From Nocardioides pini (GTDB lineage Bacteria; Actinomycetota; Actinomycetes; Propionibacteriales; Nocardioidaceae), in assembly GCF_026712185.1 (NCBI RefSeq), contig NZ_JAPPUX010000005.1, positions 484,262 to 548,261 on the forward strand: DNA of 64,000 bases. The letters are read 5' to 3'. The number at the start of each line of letters is the position of its first letter. Positions within the stretch are counted from its first letter, which is position 1. Shown one piece after another: positions 44,901 to 52,971 of the stretch. The notes below the pieces were generated by a model. That model worked only from the letters and a program-made list of their open reading frames with translations, made no database searches and was not told where the DNA came from. A program made the position numbers and the translations under genes.

Positions 44901-45579
44901 GGGCGATCACCATCAGCCAGATCATCGCGAGCGCGATCTTGAACGCCGCGATGGCATAGATCGTGTTCTCAAGGGTCGAGGCGTCGTCGGAGTAGAACGC
45001 GTCGCCGATCCAGGACGCGATCGGGTAGTGGCTGCGCCCCGCGTCCTCGTCGAGCCTCCACTCGGCGGCGCGGACGAAGAGGATGGCCGAGCCCTCGAGC
45101 AGCGCCAGCGCCTCGACGAAGTAGGCCTGCCAAAAGGTGGATCCGAAGAACCGGCTGCGCCGGCCCTCGCTGCGCGGGTGGTGCAGCTGCCGGTAGACGA
45201 TCAGGTAGACGATGCCGATCGTGCTGAGCAGGCCGATCAGCTCGCTGAACCACTCGTAGGGGTACCAGTGCCCGACCAGCGGCCAGGCGAACGACGGCTC
45301 GAAGAGCTGGAAGTACGCCGCCAGCACCGCGGTGCTGAGGAAGAGGAAGGCCGCGTAGACGAACCAGTGCATGATGCCGACCCAGTGCCACTGCAGCATC
45401 CGGGTGTGGAGGAACGTCTCCTTGAGCATCGTCGCCGTCCGGCCGACCGGGTTGTCGCTGCGGCCGGGTGCGGGCTGGCCGCTCCGGATGACGCCCAGCA
45501 TGCGCCGTACGGCAGGCACCAGCATGGCCACCGCGGCGACGGTCAGTGCGAACGAGAGGACGATCGCGAAGGTCTGCAT
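41992..45579 (-). CDS. Membrane Fe-S oxidoreductase (heterodisulfide-reductase-like) with SLFD-repeat tail
   Basis: 1195 residues. Five membrane helices of the nitrate-reductase-gamma type (~1-250); two 4Fe-4S motifs, CTECGRCQSQCP (~300) and CTSCGACVQQCP (~387); two CCG cysteine domains (~476-550, including ETCTGDPARR and STCAHC; ~605-685 with DPCYLGR, FCCGAGG and GCPFCR). It thus resembles HdrD/GlpC-like reductases and mycobacterial Rv0338c. The last ~460 residues are Ala/Pro/Glu-rich and carry eight SLFD motifs, the last at the very C terminus, plus three SxSDSTPS segments. The core should move electrons between a quinone pool and a cytoplasmic partner; the tail is unexplained. GAGGAG precedes the ATG. 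Confidence 0.85.
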   Translation of the reverse strand: MQTFAIVLSFALTVAAVAMLVPAVRRMLGVIRSGQPAPGRSDNPVGRTATMLKETFLHTRMLQWHWVGIMHWFVYAAFLFLSTAVLAAYFQLFEPSFAWPLVGHWYPYEWFSELIGLLSTIGIVYLIVYRQLHHPRSEGRRSRFFGSTFWQAYFVEALALLEGSAILFVRAAEWRLDEDAGRSHYPIASWIGDAFYSDDASTLENTIYAIAAFKIALAMIWLMVIARNITMGIAWHRFTAWFNIFFKREPDGTTALGAMKPLTSDGKAVTLDDIDDLDEDSVLGVGKVEDFSWKGILDFTTCTECGRCQSQCPAWNTEKPLSPKLLITSLRDHAYAKHDGVEAHAERELVGVGSKGESAGAGTDVLDYFYNPADGDFVIDEDVLWSCTSCGACVQQCPVDIEHVDHIMDMRRYQLLVESNFPAELNQLFKGLENKGNPWNMSASARMDWAKGLEFDVPVVGEDLESLESVDWLFWVGCAGAYEDRAKKTTRAVAELLDMAGISFGVLGNGETCTGDPARRAGNEFVFQGLAQQNVETFKEYKVKKVVSTCAHCFNTLKNEYKDFGIELEVVHHTQLLNRLVREGKLTPVKDGAGAAKRSITYHDPCYLGRHNQVYSPPRELLQVLPGAEYVEMERNSERSFCCGAGGARMWMEENLGERINMNRTREAVGTGADQIAVGCPFCRVMLSDGLTSQQASGEAREEVEVLDVAQMLLASVKGEQATKAAPGSVPAAAPAAATATATATATATATDVATKDEPEAGDVTVTDETVTETADVGPAAKASGGSSLFDTPAPEAPAPAAEQSSGSLFDTPAPEAPAETEAPEAAEEKPAEAFAGGSLFDTPAPEPEAPKAEAPAEAPAPSPEKPAAQPSTDLGSGGSLFDLGTPEPAAPAAPVEPAASEDEPAPAPAADLGGGGSLFDIAAPEPAAAEPTSAEPAATEPAASQPGPAVGGESASDSTPSTAPAPAPQVDLGSGSLFDLPAPEPAAPAAPVAAESPSDSTPSEPVEEPAAAVAEPATEPAPAVAQEEPTAAGSAPAAGTTSTPATDVDLTGLGSLFDLDAPAEQPAAQPASASSPTEPEPAVDAESPSDSTPSEPAEAVAEPVSEPEPAPEPEAASAPPSGADLSQAALFRDPEEEPAPAAEQAPGDEQADEQADASDVPAPVDAETAPPSDGPAHEPRNDVDISGSGSLFDL

Positions 45580-45707
45580 GAAGGGCTGCTCCTCGGTCGG
45601 GGCGTACAGAGCCGCAGCCTAGATCCGCCGATCGTGCCGACGGCAGGGACCTGCGGCGTGAGAAGGATCCTACCCGCAGGTAACTTGACGTGGTGACGGG
45701 TGGGCGA

Positions 45708-46007
45708 TCAGTTCACGATCGCGACGTTCTCGACCTCGATCTCGCGGGCGTCCTCCCGGTAGGTGGCGAGGGCGGACCGCACCCGGTCGAGGGCCTCGGT
45801 CAGTCGCTGGACGCCGTCGCGGAGCCGCTGCTGGTGCTCGAGGTGGGCCGCGTGCGACTCGCTCGACTCGTCCCACCCCGGGGTGAGCGTGTCGACCTGG
45901 GCGAGGAGCTCGTCGATCCGGGTGGTGATCGCCGTGGTGGCGTCGCTCATGGCGGTCTCCAGCGTCGACAGGGAGCCCTGGTGGACGATCAGCCCGCGGG
46001 CGCTCAT
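45708..46007 (-). CDS. WXG100-like small protein
   Basis: 99 residues, predicted helical hairpin with the turn near TPGWDES (~residue 44), the position of W-x-G in ESX proteins, though Gly is replaced. Its length fits the WXG100 family. No YxxxD/E export motif. It overlaps the preceding gene by 4 bp, so it is likely the dimer partner of that product. Confidence 0.6.
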   Translation of the reverse strand: MSARGLIVHQGSLSTLETAMSDATTAITTRIDELLAQVDTLTPGWDESSESHAAHLEHQQRLRDGVQRLTEALDRVRSALATYREDAREIEVENVAIVN

Positions 46008-46324
46008 CGGGCGCCCCCGCCGAGGCGGTCGGCCAGCTGTCCGGCCCGCTCGGCCTGGGCGACGTCGTTGGTCGCGTGCTCCTGAGCGAGGTACATCAGG
46101 TTCTGCGAGTAGCCCTCGAGGACCGGCCCGAGGGTGATCGCCACCTCGAACCAGGCGTTGATCGCCTCGCCGAACCCGGCGGCCGCCTGGCCGCTGAAGC
46201 CCTTGCCGGCCTCGGTCTCGATGGTGGCGCCGAGGTCCTGCAGCGTCTTCTGCACCGGCTCCACGGCGTCGGCCACGGCCTGGGCCGCCGCCTGCATCTC
46301 GGCATAGACAAGTCCGACGGCCAC
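46004..46324 (-). CDS. WXG100-like small protein
   Basis: 106 residues, helical, with the turn around GKGFSGQAA (FSG in place of WXG) near residue 43, and a C-terminal YLAQE that fits YxxxE export signals of type VII secretion. GTG start with GAGGAGAGG upstream. Divergent from the plus-strand toxin operon across 127 bp. Probably an ESX-like pair with the next gene. Confidence 0.6.
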   Translation of the reverse strand: MAVGLVYAEMQAAAQAVADAVEPVQKTLQDLGATIETEAGKGFSGQAAAGFGEAINAWFEVAITLGPVLEGYSQNLMYLAQEHATNDVAQAERAGQLADRLGGGAR

Positions 46325-46451
46325 GTGCCGCCCCCTCTCCTCGTGTCACGGGTGGTCGCCATCCTCCTACCCGCGCGTCCCCGTCTTCACACCCGCACAC
46401 CGTGCTCGAGAATGCGGTTTGAGGAAGACCGACACGGGGAATCGAGGAGCC
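46325..46451. promoter_or_regulatory. Divergent promoter region of the WXG100/toxin locus
   Basis: 127 bp between the two WXG100-type transcription units. Both flanking genes have Shine-Dalgarno sites, so transcripts have leaders. A clear -10/-35 pair was not identified. Confidence 0.4.
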
Positions 46452-46775
46452 ATGCCGTCCTACGACTACGAGGTCGACCTCGAGAGCATGGGCAAGGCCG
46501 CCCAGGGCCTCAACGACACCCTGCAGCTCTTCAAGGACAAGGACGTCGAGGACCTCGTGCCCACCAAGGGCGACGTCGGCAACGACGTGGTCTGGGACGC
46601 CCTCGACGAGTTCAAGGGCCGCTGGGAGGAGGGCGTCAACAACCTCTGCCAGGACGTCGAGGAGATGGCCGGGCGGCTGGGCAAGATCGCCATGAACTAC
46701 TACGAGACCGACAAGGCCGGCCACGACGCCCTCTCGGCGCTCAAGGGCACCATCGCCGCGGTCAAGGTGCTCTGA
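46452..46775 (+). CDS. WXG100-family type VII secretion protein
   Basis: 107 residues, helix-turn-helix hairpin with FKGRWEEG at the turn (Trp 58) and YYETD near the end, which fits the YxxxD export motif. GGAG precedes the ATG. It is 1 bp from the toxin candidate gene and probably acts as its secretion partner. No EccC, EccB or other core secretion gene is in the window. Confidence 0.75.
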   Translation: MPSYDYEVDLESMGKAAQGLNDTLQLFKDKDVEDLVPTKGDVGNDVVWDALDEFKGRWEEGVNNLCQDVEEMAGRLGKIAMNYYETDKAGHDALSALKGTIAAVKVL

Positions 46776-46776
46776 C

Positions 46777-48384
46777 GTGCCGGACTTCGAGATCGAGGGC
46801 AACCCGGGCAACATCCGTTCGAAGGCGCTCACGATGGAGCAGAAGGGGCAGCTCTTCTACGACACCGGCGACGCGCTGTCCAAGATCGACGTCTCCGGGT
46901 GGACCGGGCGTGCGGCCGACGAGTTCCGGGAGGCGCACGACCTCGAGCCCGAGCGCTGGTACAAGTCCGGCAACGGGTTCAGGAAGGCCGCGGCCGGCCT
47001 GACGACGTACGCCGGCGAGCTGGAGAACGCACAGTCGCGGGCCGAGTGGGCGCGCACCGAGTACGAGCGCGGCCAGCAGGAGTCACAGGACGCGCGCACA
47101 CGGTACGACTCCTACATGGGCCGCATGCGCACCTACTGGGCCGACGGCGGCACCGAGCAGGCCGAGCCGTTCGTCGACTCGGGCAGCCCGATCCAGCAGG
47201 CAGCGCTGGAAGAGCTCGCGTCCGCCCGCGCCGACCTCGACGAGGCGGCGGCCACCTGCGCCGGCCAGGTCAGGGCCGGGTGCGCCGATGCGCCGGAGGA
47301 GCCCACCTGGCTCGAGTCCGGCCTCACGTTCGTCGGCGGCATCCTCGAGGGCGCGGGTGAGGCCGTGTGGGACCTGCTGACGATGATGCCGTTCAGCCCG
47401 GTCAACCTCGTGATGGACGCCTACAAGCTCGCCACGGGCGACCTCACGCCCGAGGAGCTGGCGAAGAAGTACGAGCTCTCCGTGGAGAACGCGTGGGAGA
47501 TCGCCAAGGGCATCTACACCGGGCTGTCCACCGACCCCATCGGCTTCGGCAAGGAGCTCGGCAAGAGCCTCCTCGACTGGGACACGTGGGCCGACGACCC
47601 GGCCCGCGCGATCGGCCACCTCGTGCCCGACGCCGTGGTGGCCGTCGCCACCGCCGGCACGGGCGCGCTCGCCACCCGCGGCGCCAAGGGCACGATGGAC
47701 ATCATCGACGGCCTGTCCGACCTGCGGCACCTCGACGACCTGGGCGACCTCCGGCACCTCGACGACCTGGGCGACCTGCGTCGGCTCGACGCCATGCCCG
47801 ACGACCTGCGCACCCTCGTCGACAAGCCGGTCGGCGACCTCACCCCGAGCGAGATCGAGCGCCTGACGGAGGCGCGCAACGCGATCAGGATCGAGCCCGG
47901 CACCCCGCTGCAGCGCGTGATCTCCGACAACGTCTACGACGACTACCTCCGCGGCTCGTCGACCACCAACCCGCGGTTCAGCCCCGACCAGTCCTTCGGC
48001 TTCACCGCCCGAGCCGAGGACGTCGCCCACCTGCGCACGCCGCGCGAGATGTTCGACGACCTCGGCCTGGGCTACAAGGACACCGAGTTCAGCCCCGACC
48101 AGGACGAGATCAAGGTGCTCCGCTACAGCGCGGAGGGTCCCGACGACTTCAACATCCCGCGCCACTCCGACCTCGGCGGCGACGGCACCTGGGACAAGGG
48201 GGCGCTCGACCCGACCGACCCGTTCACGGGCAACGGCTACACCTCCGGGGGCATCCCCGAGTTCCGCAACGTCTCACCGTCGGACATCAACATCGGTGAC
48301 CAGATCTGGAGCTACGACAAGTTCGGCAACCAGCAGCTCGTGGCCGAGTACGGCCCGGACGGCTGGCTGGCAGTGCCACGATGA
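46777..48384 (+). CDS. Putative type VII polymorphic toxin
   Basis: 535 residues. N-terminal WXG-like domain (~1-130) with WTG at residues 42-44. A middle region (~175-300) with hydrophobic segments of the kind seen in pre-toxin linkers (TFVGGILEGAGEAVWDLL, PDAVVAVATAGTGALA). A 9-residue repeat DLRHLDDLG (27-bp DNA units at 47719-47772). A C-terminal domain (~370-535) with LQRVISDN, TARAEDVAHL, and NGYTSGGIPEFRN. The Arg...(S/T)S-GG...PE spacing is reminiscent of ADP-ribosyltransferase-type toxins, but the match is weak. GTG start. The immunity candidate overlaps by 4 bp. Confidence 0.7.
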   Translation: MPDFEIEGNPGNIRSKALTMEQKGQLFYDTGDALSKIDVSGWTGRAADEFREAHDLEPERWYKSGNGFRKAAAGLTTYAGELENAQSRAEWARTEYERGQQESQDARTRYDSYMGRMRTYWADGGTEQAEPFVDSGSPIQQAALEELASARADLDEAAATCAGQVRAGCADAPEEPTWLESGLTFVGGILEGAGEAVWDLLTMMPFSPVNLVMDAYKLATGDLTPEELAKKYELSVENAWEIAKGIYTGLSTDPIGFGKELGKSLLDWDTWADDPARAIGHLVPDAVVAVATAGTGALATRGAKGTMDIIDGLSDLRHLDDLGDLRHLDDLGDLRRLDAMPDDLRTLVDKPVGDLTPSEIERLTEARNAIRIEPGTPLQRVISDNVYDDYLRGSSTTNPRFSPDQSFGFTARAEDVAHLRTPREMFDDLGLGYKDTEFSPDQDEIKVLRYSAEGPDDFNIPRHSDLGGDGTWDKGALDPTDPFTGNGYTSGGIPEFRNVSPSDINIGDQIWSYDKFGNQQLVAEYGPDGWLAVPR

Positions 48385-48746
48385 CGGGCGTGACCAAGGA
48401 GCCGGGACGCTACGCCGTGATCGACGGCGTCGAGGTGCGGGTGGCGGCGGCCGCCCAGGACTACGTGCTGGTCGACGGCCCCGACGGTCGGGTGCGCCAC
48501 GAGATCGACGACCTCGACGACCTGCTCTCGGTGAAGGTGCATGCGCGGTGGAAGGGCGCCGACATCGCCATCGGGGGCGTGACGGGCGGCGGCGCCCGCT
48601 TCTACACGTGGGACCAGGACCTCGCCGAGCGCGAGGGCCTCGTCGGCGACGTCCGCGACGGCTGGGGCGGGATCGCCCCGCTGTCGGAGCTGACCGACGT
48701 GACTGAGAGTGTGTCGTCCATCCACCCGAGGAGGCGCGAGACGTGA
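48381..48746 (+). CDS. Candidate immunity protein
   Basis: 121 residues, acidic, without a signal or membrane segment; central acidic stretch HEIDDLDDLL. It overlaps the toxin stop (ATGA), as immunity genes commonly do, and the next gene overlaps its stop. No known immunity family recognised. Inference rests on size, charge and coupling. Confidence 0.55.
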   Translation: MTGVTKEPGRYAVIDGVEVRVAAAAQDYVLVDGPDGRVRHEIDDLDDLLSVKVHARWKGADIAIGGVTGGGARFYTWDQDLAEREGLVGDVRDGWGGIAPLSELTDVTESVSSIHPRRRET

Positions 48747-49600
48747 GTGTCCTGGAGAAGCTGCTCGTCCCGGAGGTGTCGCGCCGCATCGTCCAGCAGG
48801 GCCACGACGAGCTGACCGGTGCGGTCTACCGCCCCGACGACCTGATCGGCCTCACCCCGGTCGAACGGGTCCGGGCGCTGGGCCTCAACGGGCAGGACGG
48901 TCCGTTCGGCGAGGCGCCCGACCACGTCGACGTGGTCCGGTTCGGCACCAACCCCCTCATGGACCTCCGGATCCCGACCAACGCCCCGGGCCACGCGGAC
49001 GTGCCGTGGCCGACGTACCCGACCGGCTTCCTCCGCAACGCCGCCCCCGTCTGGATCCTGACGATGACCCGCATGCCTGTCGGTGCGCGCTTCATCCGGG
49101 TCGACCTCGACGGCACGGAGCGGGAGCTGTCGCGCTACCACGGGGCCGCGCGCGGGTGGGAGCGCGCCCACGGCTACGTCCCCCCGCTCCACCTCGTCGG
49201 GCCGCGCGCGAAGCACGGCACCCTCGACCTGCCGTGCTCCTACACCGCCGACCAGCAGTCGGTGGAGATGGTCTGGGTCGGGGACGAGCAGGTTCCGCAG
49301 GGCTTCGAGCAGACGCGGCCGAGGGTGCACGCGCGCGTCGTCCCGGTCACCGAGTGCGAGGTCTTCGACATCGCCCTCGTGGCGCGCTGGCGCGAGCAGC
49401 GCGTACGGATCCTGCAGCAGGCCGGCGACGAGGTCCTCGTCGTGCTCACCCCCGACTCCGCGGCCCGGGCCGAGGAGCTGGGCGCGGTCGAGATCGAGCC
49501 CGGCGTCTACCAGGCCACGGCTCCGGTGGCCGAGCTCACCGACCGCGAGGGCGTCCGCTCCGACCCGGTGCCGACCCGGGGCCGGGCGACCCCCGGGTGA
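48743..49600 (+). CDS. Hypothetical protein of the toxin operon
   Basis: 285 residues, cytoplasmic, beta-rich in the middle (APVWILTMTRMP, RFIRVDLDG) with the C-terminal half running to VVLTPDSAARAEELG. It starts GTGA over the stop of the candidate immunity gene, so three genes are translationally chained. No family recognised. Possibly a second immunity factor, an effector-specific chaperone or an adaptor. Confidence 0.55.
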   Translation: MSVLEKLLVPEVSRRIVQQGHDELTGAVYRPDDLIGLTPVERVRALGLNGQDGPFGEAPDHVDVVRFGTNPLMDLRIPTNAPGHADVPWPTYPTGFLRNAAPVWILTMTRMPVGARFIRVDLDGTERELSRYHGAARGWERAHGYVPPLHLVGPRAKHGTLDLPCSYTADQQSVEMVWVGDEQVPQGFEQTRPRVHARVVPVTECEVFDIALVARWREQRVRILQQAGDEVLVVLTPDSAARAEELGAVEIEPGVYQATAPVAELTDREGVRSDPVPTRGRATPG

Positions 49601-49636
49601 GGACGTCCCCCGCCCGCGGCGCCGGCGGTCGGCCGC

Positions 49637-52249
49637 TCAGCCGGGGCGCACGCCCGTCACCGTGCCGCCTCGCGAGAGCTCGACCGTCATGACGACGCGC
49701 GTCCTCCCGGGCTCCCTCGCGCAGTAGGTCAGCTCCCGGCCCAGCCGCTGCCACGGCTGCCCGACCCGTCGCATGAGCGCACGGACGCCGATCCCGGCAT
49801 CGGCGGCGCGGGTGAACCGCCGCTGCGACATCCGCAGGCCGGGGTTGCGGCACGAGTCGGGGGCCAGGCCCCACGCGCGCTCCCAGGTCTGGAGGTAGGC
49901 CTCCGCGCCGCGGGCCAGGTCCGCCGCGAGTGCCGGCCCGTCGGCCCCCGCCACGTGCTCGGCGTCCTCCACCCAGTCGGCGTACAGGCCGTAGTGCGCG
50001 ACGCCGTCGGTGTTCACGTCGTACACCCGCTCGCCGCTGCGCTGCCGGTCGACCCGCACGCCACCGAGCCCGGTGAAGGGGTACGTCACCGGATCGGCCG
50101 GGTCGGCGCCGCGCGGGTCGCCCTGCGCGCCGAAGCCGTTCATGTCGGAGCCGAAGCCGAAGCCGAAGTAGTAGCGGGGGTCGGTCCAGCCGAGGTGCCG
50201 GCGCCACTTCTCGACGAAGCCGGTCGAGTCGCCGGCGTAGGGCGCGACGAAGCCGCCGAGGCGGTAGATCCGCGGGTAGGCGTCCGGCGTGGACCACGAG
50301 TGGGAGGACACGACGCCGACCGGACGTCCGGCTGCCTGCTGCCGCTCGAGGTAGTCCAGCGCAGCGTTGCGGCCGGCGACGCTCATGTGGTCGGGGTCGA
50401 AGAGGATCCGCTGGTCGATCATCGCCGACAGCAGCCGCTCGCCGAGCGGGCTGAGCCCGAGCTGGTTGCAGTGCGGCCCGGCCGGGTAGACCGGGGCCGG
50501 CTGCACGCCGAGGTCGCCGAACAGCTTCCAGATGGCGCCGAAGATCGCGTCCTGGTCGGGGGTGGGCTGCTGGCCGCCGCCGGCGCCGTCGAGGTCGCCG
50601 AGGTTGGGCGACTGGAGCCGGTCCTCGGTGCCTGCGGGGTAGGTGGTCGGGCACCGCTGCATCCGCAGGAACGACCCGGTGCTGAGGAAGTTCGCGCTGT
50701 TGGTCAGGGTGCCGGTGGTCCCGGCGTCGCCGGCCACGCCGGTGAAGGCGTTGTCGAACTTGTTGGTCAGCTCCATCTGGCTGACGCCGAGCCGCTTCAT
50801 CTCGGCGAGCTCGGCGAGCATCTGCTCCTCGGTGCAGGTGGGCCGGCCGAGCTGGACGTTGCACCCCAGCGGCACGGACGTCTCCATGCCCATCACCACG
50901 GCGAGCTTGCCCTGGTTGATCACCCGCCGTGCCTGGAAGGGGTTGGTGACGATGCGGTACCAGCCGCGGCCGGGGCCGCCGTACTGCGCGTCGATGTAGT
51001 CCTGCATCGCCCGCATCCCCTTGGCCTGGAGGCGCACCGAGTCGCGGTCGTCGCACGAGTTCTTCTTGAGCGGGTAGATCGAGCAGAGGACGTGGTTCTC
51101 GGTCAGCAGGCTGGTGTGGATCCGCAGGCCGGCGCGCCAGCTGCGCTCGAGCCAGCGGTAGTAGACCTGCTGGTGGGTGAGCGAGTGCGGGTTGGGCCAG
51201 TAGGAGAACGTCGGCCAGCCGACGGGGTCGTGGCCGGTGCCGGGCGTCCTGTCGGCGAGCACGTCCTCCAGCGCCGCACCGCGGCCGCCGGCGACCTGGT
51301 GGTCGGGGCAGTCGACGAGCGCGGCCGGGGCGCCGTACCGGTGGAACGGCGGGCTGCAGATGACGCGGCCGCCGAGGAACTCGTGGGTCTGGCCGTGGAC
51401 GTGCGGGTCGACCCAGCCGCGGACCTCCTGGAAGGACGTGACACCGCCGAACGGGCGGCCCGACACGTTGGTCGCGACCTCGGGGAACGCCGCGCACCCC
51501 GTCGTACGGCGCAGCGCGAAGGCCTCGGGCGTGCCGGTGCCCAGGCCACCGCCCGTCCGCCGCAGCCCGCGGCCGTCGGCGAGGGTGAAGGTGAACCGGC
51601 CGGTGCCGGTCTTCGTGGCGGTCCAGTCCGCGAGCGGCGAGGGCTCGGCGGCGTCGGTCGCGCCGTCGGTCCCCGCCGCGGCGACGAAGGCGCGCTCCGG
51701 CGTGTAGAGGAGGTAGGTGCCCAGCCCCGTCGCCCGGAAGGTGAGCGGCCGGCCCGCCACCCGGTAGCAGCCGCCGGCCATGGCGTACACGCTCTCGGGG
51801 ACCGCGCGGCGCTTGCTCCGCAGGGGTACGCCGACCAGGCGGGGCTCGCGCTGCGTGCGCTGGGCGGCGACCCGCGCGAGGCTGGCCGCGCGCTGCTCCG
51901 GCGTGGTGCGGTCCGGTGCCGCGGCCGCCTCGCCGCTGCGGCTCACGGCGTTCTTGGTCGTCGGGTCGTCGTGGACGTGGCCGTGACCGTCGTCGACGGC
52001 CGCCACGTCGGTCGCCGTCCGGGACGAGGTGCCGGCGGAGGTGCCGGTGGAGGTGGCGCCGGGGTGGGTGTGCGGGCGTCGTTCGGCGCGCGCCTCGGCA
52101 CGCTCGCGGGCCTGCGCGTCGTAGGTCGACGGCAGGTCGGCCGGCCCGGGCCCCGACGGCGCGGCGGCGACGAACCCGCCCACCACCAGCCCTGCCGCGG
52201 TGAGGAGGGAGAGGGCGGTGCGCTGCACGTGACGGGGTGTCGGCTCCAC
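49637..52249 (-). CDS. Secreted metal-dependent hydrolase-like protein
   Basis: 870 residues. Signal peptide (~residues 10-30, ALSLLTAAGLVVGGFVAAA), a spacer with His/Thr-rich stretches, then a catalytic part: HVH in PHVHGQTHEFLGG (~281), GMETSVP, MELTNKFDN, DPDHMSV (~619), SSHSW, and GFGSDMNGFG (~697). Spacing is that of a TIM-barrel amidohydrolase/renal-dipeptidase-type fold. Proteins with the EFLGG element are common and uncharacterised in actinobacteria. AAGGAG precedes the GTG. Acts outside the cell; substrate unknown. Confidence 0.75.
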   Translation of the reverse strand: MEPTPRHVQRTALSLLTAAGLVVGGFVAAAPSGPGPADLPSTYDAQARERAEARAERRPHTHPGATSTGTSAGTSSRTATDVAAVDDGHGHVHDDPTTKNAVSRSGEAAAAPDRTTPEQRAASLARVAAQRTQREPRLVGVPLRSKRRAVPESVYAMAGGCYRVAGRPLTFRATGLGTYLLYTPERAFVAAAGTDGATDAAEPSPLADWTATKTGTGRFTFTLADGRGLRRTGGGLGTGTPEAFALRRTTGCAAFPEVATNVSGRPFGGVTSFQEVRGWVDPHVHGQTHEFLGGRVICSPPFHRYGAPAALVDCPDHQVAGGRGAALEDVLADRTPGTGHDPVGWPTFSYWPNPHSLTHQQVYYRWLERSWRAGLRIHTSLLTENHVLCSIYPLKKNSCDDRDSVRLQAKGMRAMQDYIDAQYGGPGRGWYRIVTNPFQARRVINQGKLAVVMGMETSVPLGCNVQLGRPTCTEEQMLAELAEMKRLGVSQMELTNKFDNAFTGVAGDAGTTGTLTNSANFLSTGSFLRMQRCPTTYPAGTEDRLQSPNLGDLDGAGGGQQPTPDQDAIFGAIWKLFGDLGVQPAPVYPAGPHCNQLGLSPLGERLLSAMIDQRILFDPDHMSVAGRNAALDYLERQQAAGRPVGVVSSHSWSTPDAYPRIYRLGGFVAPYAGDSTGFVEKWRRHLGWTDPRYYFGFGFGSDMNGFGAQGDPRGADPADPVTYPFTGLGGVRVDRQRSGERVYDVNTDGVAHYGLYADWVEDAEHVAGADGPALAADLARGAEAYLQTWERAWGLAPDSCRNPGLRMSQRRFTRAADAGIGVRALMRRVGQPWQRLGRELTYCAREPGRTRVVMTVELSRGGTVTGVRPG

Positions 52250-52437
52250 GAGTGCTCCTTGTCGTCGTCCTCGCTCAACGAGTGCGGTGCGGGCCGGGTC
52301 ACGCGCGACCCGGCCGGCCCTCCTCGAAGGCTCCCCGCACGTTGGCCCAAGACCGCCTCACGTGCACCCGCACGGGCGTAGCCTCCGAGCGCCGGGCGAC
52401 GGGGTCCGGCCGGGTGGGCCGACGGAGGGGTCGAGCG

Positions 52438-52971
52438 ATGTGGGGCATGCGCAGGTTGCTGGTGGTGGTGCTGGTCGCGGCGGCGGTGCTCGCGGGCGCG
52501 CCTGCCGGTGCGGGTCCGGTGACGCGCGGGGCGGAGCGCCCCGCGGCGGTCGGCCGGCTGTCGATCCCGGCGATCGGGGTCGACGCCGGGATCATCCCGG
52601 TCGGCGTGACGCGGGCCGGCCACCTCGCGATCGGACGCAGCGTCCGCGACGTCTACCGCTGGCGGTCGGGCGTGCTGCCCGGCCAGGAGGGGAGCGCCGT
52701 CCTCGCCGGGCACACCTGGTCGAAGGGGCACGGGGTGTTCGACGACCTCGGCAGGCTGCGCCCCGGCAACGTCGTCGTCGTGGGCCGCAACCGCTTCGAG
52801 GTCACCCGCGTCCGCCGGGTGACCGGGATGTCGCGGTCGGCCGTCGCCGGGCTGTTCAGCGACCGGGGCGCCCCGCGCCTGGTCCTCATCACGTGCGGTG
52901 ACCGCAACGACCTGACGGGTGTCTACCGCACCCGGATCATCGTCAACGCCCGGTTGCTGCCCTCCCGCTGA
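52438..52971 (+). CDS. Class E/F sortase
   Basis: 177 residues. N-terminal signal anchor (LLVVVLVAAAVLAGAP), then a sortase beta-barrel with catalytic His 92 (AGHTW), Cys 153 (LITCGD), and Arg in VYRTRII (164/166). No LPXTG-type substrate gene was recognised in this window, so it is probably a housekeeping or orphan enzyme. GGAGGGG lies ~10 nt before the ATG. The end overlaps the converging IclR gene by 29 bp. Confidence 0.9.
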   Translation: MWGMRRLLVVVLVAAAVLAGAPAGAGPVTRGAERPAAVGRLSIPAIGVDAGIIPVGVTRAGHLAIGRSVRDVYRWRSGVLPGQEGSAVLAGHTWSKGHGVFDDLGRLRPGNVVVVGRNRFEVTRVRRVTGMSRSAVAGLFSDRGAPRLVLITCGDRNDLTGVYRTRIIVNARLLPSR

